Assembly (NCBI GenBank): GCA_963817025.1 | Contig: CAWFML010000004.1 | Coordinates: forward strand, 1,426,001 to 1,490,000 | DNA: 64,000 nucleotides | Reading direction: 5' to 3' | From: JACMLC01 sp963817025 | GTDB taxonomy: Bacteria; Acidobacteriota; Blastocatellia; Pyrinomonadales; Pyrinomonadaceae | In this document: in pieces, positions 33,935 to 41,392 of the stretch | How positions within the stretch are numbered: the stretch's first letter is position 1 | Layout of the letters: every line of letters starts with the position of its first letter | Translations under genes and position numbers: made by a program | Notes under the pieces: generated by a model | What the model was told of the DNA's origin: nothing | Databases searched by the model: none | What the model saw: only the letters and a program-made list of their open reading frames with translations

Positions 33935-34060
33935 ACGCTTGAATGTTGCTTAGTGACGTTCAAGCGTTTCTTTCTAACGCTCAATCGTTGCTTTATAACG
34001 CTCAAGTGTTTCTTTGTGACGCTTGAACGTCATTCGATGACATTCAAGCGTCACAAAGCT
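33935..34060. repeat. six 21-base tandem repeats, iteron-like
   Basis: Six consecutive 21-base units, each beginning ACGCTTGAA, ACGTTCAAG, ACGCTCAA or a close variant. The half-site GCTTGAA appears in both orientations, so neighbouring units can also pair as hairpins. A long frame (33902-34228) reads through the array and therefore shows a 7-residue repeat (pattern xTLxRxF), but its start is a TTG with no ribosome site and the composition (Phe/Cys/Arg) is not convincing. I treat it as DNA structure rather than a gene. Confidence 0.6.
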
Positions 34061-34425
34061 TCGTTTCAACAGAACTCTACGCAACTTCAATGTTACAGGG
34101 TAAGGCTCAAAGCTCGGAAACTTCCCTTCAATACTTACTCAAAGTGCTTTGAACATTTGCCTGTAAAAAGCGATTGCCCTTTTCTGCTCCCGGCGTGGCT
34201 TTGCCTACTCATCCCCCCTCAGACCTGAATTGTTGGGCAAGATGAAAACAAAGGACTTAACAGGTCTTGCAACTTTTGACACAATGAAAGCGAGGCCGCC
34301 GCGAGCCACCTAACTGACGACGGCCTCTTCCGCGTCAACCCCTTCTCGCGTGCGCTTTGCGGCCCAAGAGAGGCGAGCGGCTGTCGGCGTCTCACCCCCT
34401 CGTGTCGCGCCGACAGTCTAAAGCT
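34061..34425. other. gene-free stretch with two hairpins
   Basis: No gene supported. Hairpins at about 34291-34326 (GAGGCCGCCG ... CGACGGCCTC) and 34381-34418 (CTGTCGGCG ... CGCCGACAG) are visible. Neither has a T-tract that would make a clear terminator. Confidence 0.4.
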
Positions 34426-34454
34426 TTTAAGAGTTCTATGGTCTCTGCTATATT
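34426..34454 (+). promoter_or_regulatory. possible sigma-70 promoter with extended -10
   Basis: TTTAAG at 34426 and TATATT at 34449 with 17-base spacing; TGC directly before TATATT gives an extended -10. It would produce a leader of about 180 bases to the Xre gene, containing a hairpin (GCCGTTGAGAA ... TTCTCACGGC, about 34526-34554) and the operator palindrome. Confidence 0.3.
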
Positions 34455-34574
34455 GCGAGCGTTATTTGAAAACCTAGCAACGGCTTATGCGTAGCTCACA
34501 CCTCAACTTGAAGTAATGAGCATCGCCGTTGAGAAGCAAAGGATTCTCACGGCGGATAACTTGAGCAGACGCAT

Positions 34575-34596
34575 ATTATGCGGAATTCCGCATAAT
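34575..34596. promoter_or_regulatory. 22-bp perfect palindrome, candidate operator of the Xre regulator
   Basis: The half-site is ATTATGCGGAA followed directly by its complement TTCCGCATAAT. The palindrome lies 44 bases before the ATG of an Xre-type HTH gene. Xre-family dimers bind such palindromes, and autoregulation is common, so this is the best candidate operator in the window. It has no loop, so it is more likely a protein site than an RNA hairpin. Confidence 0.55.
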
Positions 34597-34640
34597 GGCA
34601 AACCTAATGTTCTGTTCGGCCTATCGGGAGGTAATTCCTG

Positions 34641-34925
34641 ATGGGAGCGGCAGCGCGTTTGAAGCCAGAACGATTAGCGGGAAAGCTGCTACAAATTCGG
34701 CTGTCTCTTGGATTATCTCAAACCGAGATGCTTAAACGGTTGGGCTTTGCGGACGTTCTCAAGTATCACAGAATCTCAAACTATGAGCTAGGAACAGGTG
34801 AGCCACCCTTGCCCGTGCTTCTGGCTTACGCTCGCATCGCAAAGATTTCAACGGATGTCTTGATTGATGATGAGATGAACTTGCCCGCCAAGCTTCCCGC
34901 CACGTCAAAACATGCCCGCCGTTGA
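34641..34925 (+). CDS. Xre-family helix-turn-helix transcriptional regulator
   Basis: 94 residues. The HTH_3 domain covers residues 10-70: KLLQIRLSLGLSQTEMLKRL, then YHRISNYELGTGEPPLPVLL and AYARIAKISTDVLIDDEM. A strong GGGAGG lies 9 bases before the ATG. It probably regulates itself through the palindrome at 34575. The last codons and the stop lie at the edge of a MITE-like insertion: a GCCCGCCGTT stretch is repeated on both sides of that element, and before the insertion the same protein would have ended in TAA one codon after the same Arg-Arg. It could be a solitary antitoxin-like regulator, but no partner gene is adjacent. Confidence 0.85.
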   Translation: MGAAARLKPERLAGKLLQIRLSLGLSQTEMLKRLGFADVLKYHRISNYELGTGEPPLPVLLAYARIAKISTDVLIDDEMNLPAKLPATSKHARR

Positions 34926-35109
34926 TAGTGGGCCAGTTTCAAAAATAGCGAAGAAAAAACAGTTTCCCGCAAAGGCGCAAAGACGCAGAGGAAGACCGCA
35001 AAGCTTTGAATGCCATTCGCTCTTGGCGTGCTTTTCTTTGCGCCTTTGCGCCTTTGCGGGAGATTCTTTCGTCATGGATGGACACCAGAATTTGAAACTA
35101 GCCCACTAC
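34924..35109. mobile_element. MITE-like element with 18-bp inverted ends and probable 9-bp target duplication
   Basis: The left end TAGTGGGCCAGTTTCAAA (34926-34943) and right end TTTGAAACTAGCCCACTA (35091-35108) are complementary in 17 of 18 positions. CCCGCCGTT flanks the element on both sides (34915-34923 and 35110-35118), as expected for a target-site duplication. The interior is a CGCAAAGG hairpin (34961-35061). One-ended relatives are at 36356 (left end TAGCGGGTCAGTTTCAAA) and 57785-57802 (right end, exact complement of TAGTGGGTCAGTTTCAAA). No transposase is encoded, so mobilisation in trans is inferred. Confidence 0.7.
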
Positions 35110-35224
35110 CCCGCCGTTAATGCCGGGCAAAAGTTGATTGTTAGGCAAAGCCTCCTGGCGTATACTTTCGCGGTAGCCTCGCATCCTTTATCTCACTTTC
35201 ACGCCTTAAAGGAGGTGCAACGCA

Positions 35225-35584
35225 ATGGGACGCAGAAAACGCAATTCCAGAATTCTCACACAGGCAAACGAACGTCTGAACGGGCTAAAAGCGATTGACC
35301 CGGCGCTGGATTTAGGCAACGGGTTGAAGGCCAGTGACTATGAAACTGCGATTACAAATCTGCGGAAGATTATTGATGAATACAACCAGATGCTTTCGCA
35401 GTTGGACGAGAAGCAGAATCAGATAGATGCTGCGGAAATAGCTCTACGCGATTTGTCCGAAAGGATGCTGGCTGGCGTCGCTTCCAAATTCGGCAAGGAC
35501 AGTGATGATTATGAGAAGGCTGGCGGTGTACGCAAGAGCGAGCGCAGACGGGCCGCTCGTAAGCCCGCGCCTGTTCAATCCTGA
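35225..35584 (+). CDS. small hypothetical protein with C-terminal GGVRKSERRR motif
   Basis: 119 residues, with AAAGGAGGTG before the ATG, a very strong ribosome site. Basic N-terminus (GRRKRNSR), a central coiled-coil-like helix (AITNLRKIIDEYNQMLSQLD...), and the C-terminal DYEKAGGVRKSERRR. That last motif recalls a widespread group of small proteins from cyanobacteria and other phyla that end in GGTRKSERKR; their function is unknown. It stands alone between the MITE-like element and a convergent gene. Confidence 0.75.
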   Translation: MGRRKRNSRILTQANERLNGLKAIDPALDLGNGLKASDYETAITNLRKIIDEYNQMLSQLDEKQNQIDAAEIALRDLSERMLAGVASKFGKDSDDYEKAGGVRKSERRRAARKPAPVQS

Positions 35585-35605
35585 CGACAGATGGCGTGAT
35601 TTATT

Positions 35606-36244
35606 TCAGGCATCGTCCTCATCTCCGTCCATCAAATCTGCCTGATCGAGCATGTAGACGAGGCGGCGCGCTTCTTCGTTGCCGTATTCTGCGGCCTGAC
35701 GTTCGAGTGCGTCGCGTGCGATTTCTGCGTCAACGGAATCCGCCAGCAGCGAGATGAGGCTCGTGGTGGGCATCTGTGCGAGGGCTTCCTGCGCGAGCGC
35801 GCGGACGACCGGGTAATCGTGGCGCGCCAGCTCGCAAACTTCGCTCGGCGCAAAGCGTGTGGCGAGGGCGTCCGCCAGCGCGTCTATCCGCGCAAAGTCG
35901 TGTGCGCGATGTGCGCGCATGACAAGCTGCGCGAAAACCTCTGCCGATTGCGTTTGATGCTGTAAGAGGACGGCGCAGGTCTCTGCCATGCGGCGCAGTT
36001 CGCGGCCCTGTTCGGGGCTGATGGTCTGGTTGTTCTCGGCCACGCGCTCGTCTAAGGCGGACAAGAGGCGGCTCACTTCCCAGTCAGAGCGCGCGTCATA
36101 GGGCAGCGCGCCCGTGTTGTGGGATTGCGCCGGCGCGGGAGTCACGCCCGGCGATTGCAACGCGCCGACAATCATCTTGCGCGTCGTCGAGCGCAAGCCT
36201 TCCCAGACGCTCGCAATCCGCGCTCCGAAATCTTCAATCATCAT
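35606..36244 (-). CDS. hypothetical helical-repeat protein, acidic C-terminus
   Basis: About 212 residues from the ATG at 36244 (ATG at 36241 and TTG at 36250 are alternatives). Mostly helical with HEAT-like turns (CELARHDYPVVRALAQEALA, MPTTSLISLLADSVDAEIAR) and an acidic end (DLMDGDEDDA). The repeat style resembles the larger protein at 21533-22741. No enzymatic motif or signal peptide. The function is unknown. Confidence 0.65.
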   Translation of the reverse strand: MMIEDFGARIASVWEGLRSTTRKMIVGALQSPGVTPAPAQSHNTGALPYDARSDWEVSRLLSALDERVAENNQTISPEQGRELRRMAETCAVLLQHQTQSAEVFAQLVMRAHRAHDFARIDALADALATRFAPSEVCELARHDYPVVRALAQEALAQMPTTSLISLLADSVDAEIARDALERQAAEYGNEEARRLVYMLDQADLMDGDEDDA

Positions 36245-36355
36245 TCTCAAACAAATTCGCTCCAGTAGCCTGCTTTCGTCCGTGCAGGCTTCTCCTTCAA
36301 GATAGCTCTACTATACCGCGAACAAAAGCAAGTAGAAAGTGGAGAAAAGAGTATG

Positions 36356-36506
36356 TAGCGGGTCAGTTTCAAACCGGCAAAGAGAAAACATGTTCCCGCA
36401 AAGGCGCTGGTGGCGCAAAGAAGACAAGCCGCTAAGGGCTTGAGCAGTTATTCAGCTTGAAAGCTTTCTTCGCGTCTTCCTTTGCGCCACCAGCGCCTTT
36501 GCGGGA
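36356..36506. repeat. CGCAAAGG hairpin with one MITE end
   Basis: Starts with TAGCGGGTCAGTTTCAAA, the same terminal sequence as the element at 34926, then a hairpin (36393-36506) whose arms include GGCGCTGGTGGCGCAAAG, nearly the same as at 31358. The right terminal repeat is missing; the element ends next to the stop of the following minus-strand gene. Confidence 0.7.
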
Positions 36507-36528
36507 GATTCTTTTCTGAGGCTGTGTC

Positions 36529-36798
36529 CTAACTTTCGCCCTGCGCCTTTCCTTTTTCGCCATTCTCTGCGGCTTCTGCCGCCGGATTGTGATCTATGAC
36601 TTCGCTGATTTCCGTGAAAGGAATCTTGATAATCTCGCCGTCGGCTCGTTCCAATTTGAGTGACGGCGTGGTCAGGGCCTGTGTGGTTTTCATGCTGCGG
36701 ACGATGCCGCGCACGTGTTTGCCGTCGAGCGTGACGATCTCTACGTTATCTTTGCCATACAGCGGCTGTAGGGCTGCGAGGGCTTTGGTGACTTCCAA
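36529..36798 (-). CDS. small hypothetical protein, possible Sm/LSM-like fold
   Basis: 89 residues. The pattern VEIVTLDGKHVRGIVRSM then LKLERADGEIIKIPFTEISE alternates strands, with a DG turn in each strand pair, and resembles Sm-like RNA-binding domains; the end is acidic and Lys/Glu-rich. The resemblance is by eye and weak. No operon partner; it lies downstream of a gene-free gap. Confidence 0.55.
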   Translation of the reverse strand: MEVTKALAALQPLYGKDNVEIVTLDGKHVRGIVRSMKTTQALTTPSLKLERADGEIIKIPFTEISEVIDHNPAAEAAENGEKGKAQGES

Positions 36799-37163
36799 TT
36801 TTTACCGTGCTTTCTTTTATTTCGTTCAGAATAAAACTGTAGGGGGTATCTCTCTCTCATCAATCGCACCATAGAAGCTTTGATATGTCCTCAGACTGAT
36901 GTTTGCTGTGGATACATCGTTGCCTTTTCGCGTCCACTCTGGTAAAGCAGTGGATGCGTTCAGGAATCAAACGGCACGCGGCACGCCGCACATGCCTGTC
37001 GCCTGCGAGTCATCATGTACGACGGTTATTCGCAGACGATAAAAATTCTTGACCGTGCGTGAAGAACATGCAACCGTAATGCTCCACCCGGCGTATAGAG
37101 ACACTGAGCAGTTGACTTACCGGGCCGCAAGGCTCTTAAACATCAAACAGCGACCGAGAACTA
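36799..37163. other. gene-free stretch
   Basis: I see no gene, repeat family member or clear terminator. The divergent promoters for the small gene at 36798 and the zinc-ribbon/PDZ gene at 37164 must lie here. Confidence 0.4.
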
Positions 37164-38159
37164 ATGTCATCAGATTCACAAAGCATTGACGAACCGACGG
37201 GCACGAGTAATTCTCAGGATAACATGCCGTGTCCGAACTGTCGTGCGCAGATGCCAAAGGGCATGCGCTTCTGCCGCCTCTGCGGTTTTCGCCTCGGTGA
37301 AGGCGTAGAGGAATATACGGAGACCGTGCGCTTTGGCCCGCAGACGGTGGCCGCAGCACAACAGCCGCATGGCGCACAGCCGTGGGGAACGATGTCGCCT
37401 GCCGGTGCGCCGCAAACAGCCCTCGGCAAGAAGAAGCGTAAGGGTAAAGGCCCGCACTGGATCGTCTGGGTCATTCTCGGCGTCATCGTCGCATCCGTTG
37501 CGGGAGGCAGTTTCCTGCGCCCCTTTAATGTCAACATCGGCGGCAAGAGCGGCGCGGCTTCATCCGCTCCGGCCTCCAAGTTCGGCGTCAATTCATTTGT
37601 GAGCGTTGACGGCGGCGCGATGCTCGATGCTATTACACCGCCGGACGGCCCGGCAGATAAAGCCGGATTGTTAGGCGGAGACGTTATCAAGAGCTTTGAC
37701 GGGCAGGCGGTCGCGGGCGAGAGCGAGATCAAGAAAATCTTAGCCTCGACGCCGATCGGAAAAACCGTCGAAGTGGTTTACGTCCGCGATGGTGAAACCA
37801 AGACCACTAAGATGACTACGACTTCCGCCGAAGAGCTTGACCGTTTGACGGAAGCTTTTGAGGACAGGGAAGGCGGTAAGGGTTTCATCGCAGAAGGCAC
37901 TCATCTGGAGCGTATTCAAGTGCCGGGCATGAACATCTACGGCGTGCAGTTGCATGATGTGAGAAAGAACAGGCCCGGATATATCTCAGGCTTGCGTAAT
38001 GAAGATATTGTGATCGAGTTTGACGGACTCCCGATGCGCACGCGCAGAGAGTTTGAACTGCGCATCGAACGCGCCAAGCCGGACAGCACAGTCAAGACCA
38101 TCGTCATCCGCAACGGCGAGCGCGTCGAACTCGACATCAAGATCGGCGTGGACGATTAA
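37164..38159 (+). CDS. zinc-ribbon membrane protein with two PDZ domains
   Basis: 331 residues. The N-terminal zinc ribbon has CPNC and CRLC (residues about 22-43), followed by a low-complexity linker, a TM segment (HWIVWVILGVIVASVAGGSFL), then two PDZ-like domains outside the membrane: DGPADKAGLLGGDVIKSFDG (first) and RPGYISGLRNEDIVIEFDG (second). There is no protease domain, so the PDZ units probably bind exposed C-termini or partners. It is the first of four zinc-ribbon proteins in the 37-44 kb region. Its stop overlaps the convergent gene by 4 bases. Confidence 0.75.
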   Translation: MSSDSQSIDEPTGTSNSQDNMPCPNCRAQMPKGMRFCRLCGFRLGEGVEEYTETVRFGPQTVAAAQQPHGAQPWGTMSPAGAPQTALGKKKRKGKGPHWIVWVILGVIVASVAGGSFLRPFNVNIGGKSGAASSAPASKFGVNSFVSVDGGAMLDAITPPDGPADKAGLLGGDVIKSFDGQAVAGESEIKKILASTPIGKTVEVVYVRDGETKTTKMTTTSAEELDRLTEAFEDREGGKGFIAEGTHLERIQVPGMNIYGVQLHDVRKNRPGYISGLRNEDIVIEFDGLPMRTRREFELRIERAKPDSTVKTIVIRNGERVELDIKIGVDD

Positions 38160-38491
38160 TTCCCCGCGACATAATCTCTGAGGCGCGCAAACATTTCGCG
38201 GCGCACCTCTTCTCTCTCTTCTTCCGTCTCGTCCGCTTCAAAAGTCTCAAACAGCGCATAGGGAGTTTCGCCGACGAGCCGAAGCTCCCATGCTTCGCGC
38301 CCCTCGTGCGAGGGCCGTGCAAACCACAGCGCATTCACTTCTGCGACCTCAGGCACGACGCCTGCGATAGCATCACTCTCAAATCCTTCATAGATACGCG
38401 CAGTCTCTTCGCGCATCAACACGCGCATCAATCGCCACCCGTGCTTGCTATAGGCGGCGATAATCTCCCTGAACTGCTCAATCTGACTCAT
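38156..38491 (-). CDS. small hypothetical protein
   Basis: 111 residues from the ATG at 38491; the frame is open 14 codons further, but that part is hairpin repeat sequence. Contains ALFETFEADETEEEREEVRR, an acidic helix near the end, and a mixed alpha/beta first part (IIAAYSKHGWRLMRVLMREE). No family recognised. Confidence 0.6.
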   Translation of the reverse strand: MSQIEQFREIIAAYSKHGWRLMRVLMREETARIYEGFESDAIAGVVPEVAEVNALWFARPSHEGREAWELRLVGETPYALFETFEADETEEEREEVRREMFARLRDYVAGN

Positions 38492-38500
38492 AGAAAAGTC

Positions 38501-38579
38501 AGGGAGCAGGGGGAAGGGTGCCGGGTGTAGCAATAAGAAATGCTTTTCACTACACCCGGCACCCTTCCCCCTGCTCCCT
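38501..38579. repeat. 30-bp perfect inverted repeat of AGGG-type words
   Basis: Arms at 38501-38530 and 38550-38579 are exact complements, starting AGGGAGCAGGGGGAAGGGTG. The loop is 19 bases. It fills the gap between two minus-strand genes and could terminate the upstream gene. Confidence 0.8.
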
Positions 38580-38585
38580 TTTCAT

Positions 38586-39263
38586 TTACCGCGTGGGCGG
38601 TTTGATGTCTTTCTTCGCAGGCGGCGCGGCGGGTTTTGCGCCCTGCGTGGGGGCCGGGGCGGGCGGCGCTTGCGGCTGCATGCCCGGTTGGGGCGGAACA
38701 GCACCCGGCGGCGGTTGTTCGGTCATAGGAGGACGCTGCTGGCCCGGCGTCGTTCCCTGCGGCGGGCCGGTTTGCGTCCCCGGCGGAAGCTGGCCCGGAT
38801 TCTCAGGGTTGGTCGGGCCTTTAGGAGACATCGTGCCTTTGAAGAAAGTGTCAATCGCAAGCTTCCAGACGCCGTCCTCTTTGGCAAACGGGAGCGGCTC
38901 CCATGATTTCGTCTTCTCGTTCTTGACTTCGAGAATAGCGTAATCGCCCGTGATCTTTTCGTTGCGCGTCTCCGGCAGCGTCGCGGCGAAGGTCGTCTCT
39001 GTGAGACCGTTTTCGACGACCTCGTTGAGCGTCTTCTTCTGCATCCCGGCATAAGTTTCCATCATCTCCAAAGTGCCTTTGGAGAGCGTTTTCTTGATGG
39101 CTTCCGGGTCTTTTTTCTTGACGGCTTCATAGAGGGCTTTGTAGGCAAGGGTCGGCGTGGATTGATTTCCGCCCTGCGCGCCGCCGGGATTGCACGCCGC
39201 GCCGGCAAGCATGGTCAATGCCGCCAGCCCGATTGCCAGCATCCTGATATGTCTGATCTTCAT
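38586..39263 (-). CDS. lipoprotein with DUF4878-like domain and Pro/Gln-rich tail
   Basis: About 225 residues from the ATG at 39263 (AGGAG at 6-base spacing). The signal peptide ends in a lipobox (MLAGAAC). A domain of about 110 residues follows (AYKALYEAVKKKDPEAIKKT...DGVWKLAIDTFF), resembling the NTF2-like DUF4878 fold of lipoproteins. The C-terminal 75 residues are Pro/Gln/Gly-rich low complexity, probably spanning the periplasm. The function is unknown. Confidence 0.7.
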   Translation of the reverse strand: MKIRHIRMLAIGLAALTMLAGAACNPGGAQGGNQSTPTLAYKALYEAVKKKDPEAIKKTLSKGTLEMMETYAGMQKKTLNEVVENGLTETTFAATLPETRNEKITGDYAILEVKNEKTKSWEPLPFAKEDGVWKLAIDTFFKGTMSPKGPTNPENPGQLPPGTQTGPPQGTTPGQQRPPMTEQPPPGAVPPQPGMQPQAPPAPAPTQGAKPAAPPAKKDIKPPTR

Positions 39264-39763
39264 TATCATCTCCTAAAAAATTTGATGGCTTGTGATTGGC
39301 TCAGAAGAGACGCTCGAATCTCTCAACTGATTTGCAGCCGAAGCGTTCCGCATAAAGGAAAGCGGCGCAGTATACACCAATCATATCGGCCTACTCCAAT
39401 TGAGCGGGCGGATGATGAGAGGTTCAGTTTGAGCCGCCAGAGGTATGTGGTTATTTATGACTTATGTTATTAAAAGAGAAAGCGTTTCCCGCAAAGGCGC
39501 AAAGGCGCAAAGAAAAGCTCGCAAAGAAGAAGTGGCATTCAATACCTTTGCGTTCCTGCTTTGCGCCTTTGCGCCTTTGCGGGAGATTTCCTGTTGTTTA
39601 TGAACCTGTTAGCTGAAGTCGAATCTCTGCCGGGTCGCCAATGGCTGCGCGCTTCCAGTCTCTGTTTTGTTGACCGCACGGACTGAGCACTTTATGATGC
39701 GTTTTCCGGTCAGGGAGAAGCAGGACGCGCCTGCGCTCGCTTGATGATGCGGTTTCATATTTC
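39264..39763. other. intergenic region with a CGCAAAGG hairpin
   Basis: Apart from the hairpin at about 39484-39590 I see nothing here. The divergent promoters for the lipoprotein gene and the gene at 39764 should lie on either side of it. Confidence 0.4.
39484..39590. repeat. CGCAAAGG octamer hairpin
   Basis: The left arm GTTTCCCGCAAAGGCGCAAA contains tandem CGCAAAGG words and the right arm repeats CCTTTGCG in complement. Same family as 34961-35061. Confidence 0.8.
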
Positions 39764-40783
39764 ATGTGGCTTCATAGATTCCCGCACCTCGTATGGCATC
39801 GCTTGCGTCGCGCCGTAGGGCATAGGCCCGTCTCGCTACGCATGATGCCGCTGTGTGTGCTGGCTTTCGCGGCAGGCGGCACGCTCTTTCTCGCGGGCTG
39901 CTCGCATAAAGTCAAACCTTCGACGCAGGGGCAGGCACAAACGCGACGCACCGCGAGCGAGGAATCCAACCCGGAGAAGAACGGAATGTCTCAAGAGAAG
40001 AGCGCACCTAAAACTCCTTTTTACGCGGCTCTGGAAAAAGCCCTCGCGCGGCGCGGGACAAAAACAGAGGCCGTCTGCGATGTCAACGACCGTGTCGCGC
40101 GCCGCATTCTGGAAGAGTACGGCTCAATGTTTCTGGCGAGCGAGAGCGTGCTGCCTCCGCCCGTCTGCATCTTCAAGAGCGATGAAGAGGTTGCCAGCTT
40201 TCAAAGTAAAGCGGGCGTCAGCTCGGCCACGATTGAAGGCACTTTGATAGAGTTGCAACCGGCGGCGATGCAGGCGTTATTGAAAGCCCGCGAAGAAGCT
40301 CTGGCCGAAGGACTCGACCTCACGCCGCGCGGCGGCACGGAGGCTGCGCGGCGCGACTTTGCGGATACGCGCCGCCTGTGGGACACAAGGTTTTTGCCCG
40401 CGCTCAAATACTGGCAGGAGCAGGGACGCCTGACGGAAGAACAGACGGCGCGGCTGCGCGCTCTGCCATTGGATCAGCAGGTCAAAGAAGTGCTTGAGCT
40501 GGAAAAGGAAGGCATCTACTTCAGTCAGGACTTGTCAAAGTCCATCCTTTATTCCATCGCCGCCCCCGGCACATCACAGCACATAGCCATGCTCGCGCTC
40601 GACGTGACGGAGTTTCAGGACGAGCGCGTGCGGCAAATTCTCGCGCGGCACGGCTGGTTTCAAACCGTCAAGAGCGACCTGCCGCACTTCACTTTTCTGG
40701 GCCAGAGCGAACAGTCTCTGCCCTCGCTCGGACTCCGCTCCGTGATGAGCGACGAACAACTTTTCTGGATTCCGAATGTCTAA
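39764..40783 (+). CDS. lipoprotein with a possible M15 (VanY-like) peptidase end
   Basis: 339 residues. After a long N-terminus with signal segment and lipobox (GGTLFLAGC) comes a helical region, then GTSQHIAMLALDVTEF and SDLPHFTFLG. The His, Asp and later His are spaced as in the SxHxxGxAxD...WHxxY metal site of D-Ala-D-Ala carboxypeptidases (M15). The consensus Gly and Trp are absent, so catalysis is uncertain. The start at 39764 is not well supported; ATGs at 39842-39845 would also keep the signal peptide. Probably envelope-located. Confidence 0.6.
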   Translation: MWLHRFPHLVWHRLRRAVGHRPVSLRMMPLCVLAFAAGGTLFLAGCSHKVKPSTQGQAQTRRTASEESNPEKNGMSQEKSAPKTPFYAALEKALARRGTKTEAVCDVNDRVARRILEEYGSMFLASESVLPPPVCIFKSDEEVASFQSKAGVSSATIEGTLIELQPAAMQALLKAREEALAEGLDLTPRGGTEAARRDFADTRRLWDTRFLPALKYWQEQGRLTEEQTARLRALPLDQQVKEVLELEKEGIYFSQDLSKSILYSIAAPGTSQHIAMLALDVTEFQDERVRQILARHGWFQTVKSDLPHFTFLGQSEQSLPSLGLRSVMSDEQLFWIPNV

Positions 40784-40813
40784 GACCCAAAAGCTAAGGA
40801 GAACCCCTGAACA

Positions 40814-41392
40814 ATGATTTATTGCACTAACTGCGGCAACCAAAACGCCGATGACGCACGCACTTGCTTTAGCTGTGGCAACGCTTTTACAGGGCAAGGC
40901 AGCTCAACCCCCTTTACCGCGCCGCCCCCGGGAGCGCAGCAGCAGCAACAGCAGCAGCAAACGCCGTGGGGCACGCCGACGCCGTCTTACGGCGCGCCGA
41001 TGCAGCAAAGGCCCGGCGGGGGACTGTCTGCGGTCGGAGAAAAACGCGACCCCATCATGGTCATCGTGTTCGCCATCCTGACCTGCGGCATCTACATGTA
41101 CTTCTGGGTCTATCAGACGAGCCTCGAAATGAAGAACGCGCTCGGCGGGCGCGAGGACATCAACCCGACGATGGATGTCGTCTTGAGCATCTTTACCTGC
41201 GGCCTCTATGTCATCTATCTGGCTTACAGGTATCCGCAGCTTTTGATGGAGATGCAGGACAGGACATCGCAGCCGCGCAATGACATCACGACCATCTCGA
41301 TTATTCTGGCTATCTGCGGACTCGGCATCGTCAGTCTCTTTATGATTCAGACCGAGCTGAATAAGATTTGGGACGCAGCCGCGCGCAGATGA
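40814..41392 (+). CDS. zinc-ribbon DUF4234 membrane protein
   Basis: 192 residues. N-terminal zinc ribbon (CTNCGNQNADDARTCFSCG), a Pro/Gln-rich linker with eight consecutive Gln, then a DUF4234 domain with three or four TM segments (IMVIVFAILTCGIYMYFWVY, VVLSIFTCGLYVIYLAYRY, ISIILAICGLGIVSLFMIQ). AAGGAG lies 12 bases before the ATG. The function is unknown. Its stop overlaps the ATG of the next gene (ATGA), so the two are probably translationally coupled. Confidence 0.8.
   Translation: MIYCTNCGNQNADDARTCFSCGNAFTGQGSSTPFTAPPPGAQQQQQQQQTPWGTPTPSYGAPMQQRPGGGLSAVGEKRDPIMVIVFAILTCGIYMYFWVYQTSLEMKNALGGREDINPTMDVVLSIFTCGLYVIYLAYRYPQLLMEMQDRTSQPRNDITTISIILAICGLGIVSLFMIQTELNKIWDAAARR

Noticed and set aside
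33935..34060. CRISPR array
   Set aside because: Units are contiguous 21-base repeats with no unique spacers, and no cas genes are nearby.
33902..34228. Possible heptad-repeat protein of 108 residues
   Set aside because: The repeat is explained by 21-base DNA units; TTG start without ribosome site; Phe/Cys/Arg-rich composition.
35606..36244. Annotating this as a paralogue of 21533-22741
   Set aside because: Similarity by eye is limited to helical-repeat style; without an alignment I only note the resemblance.
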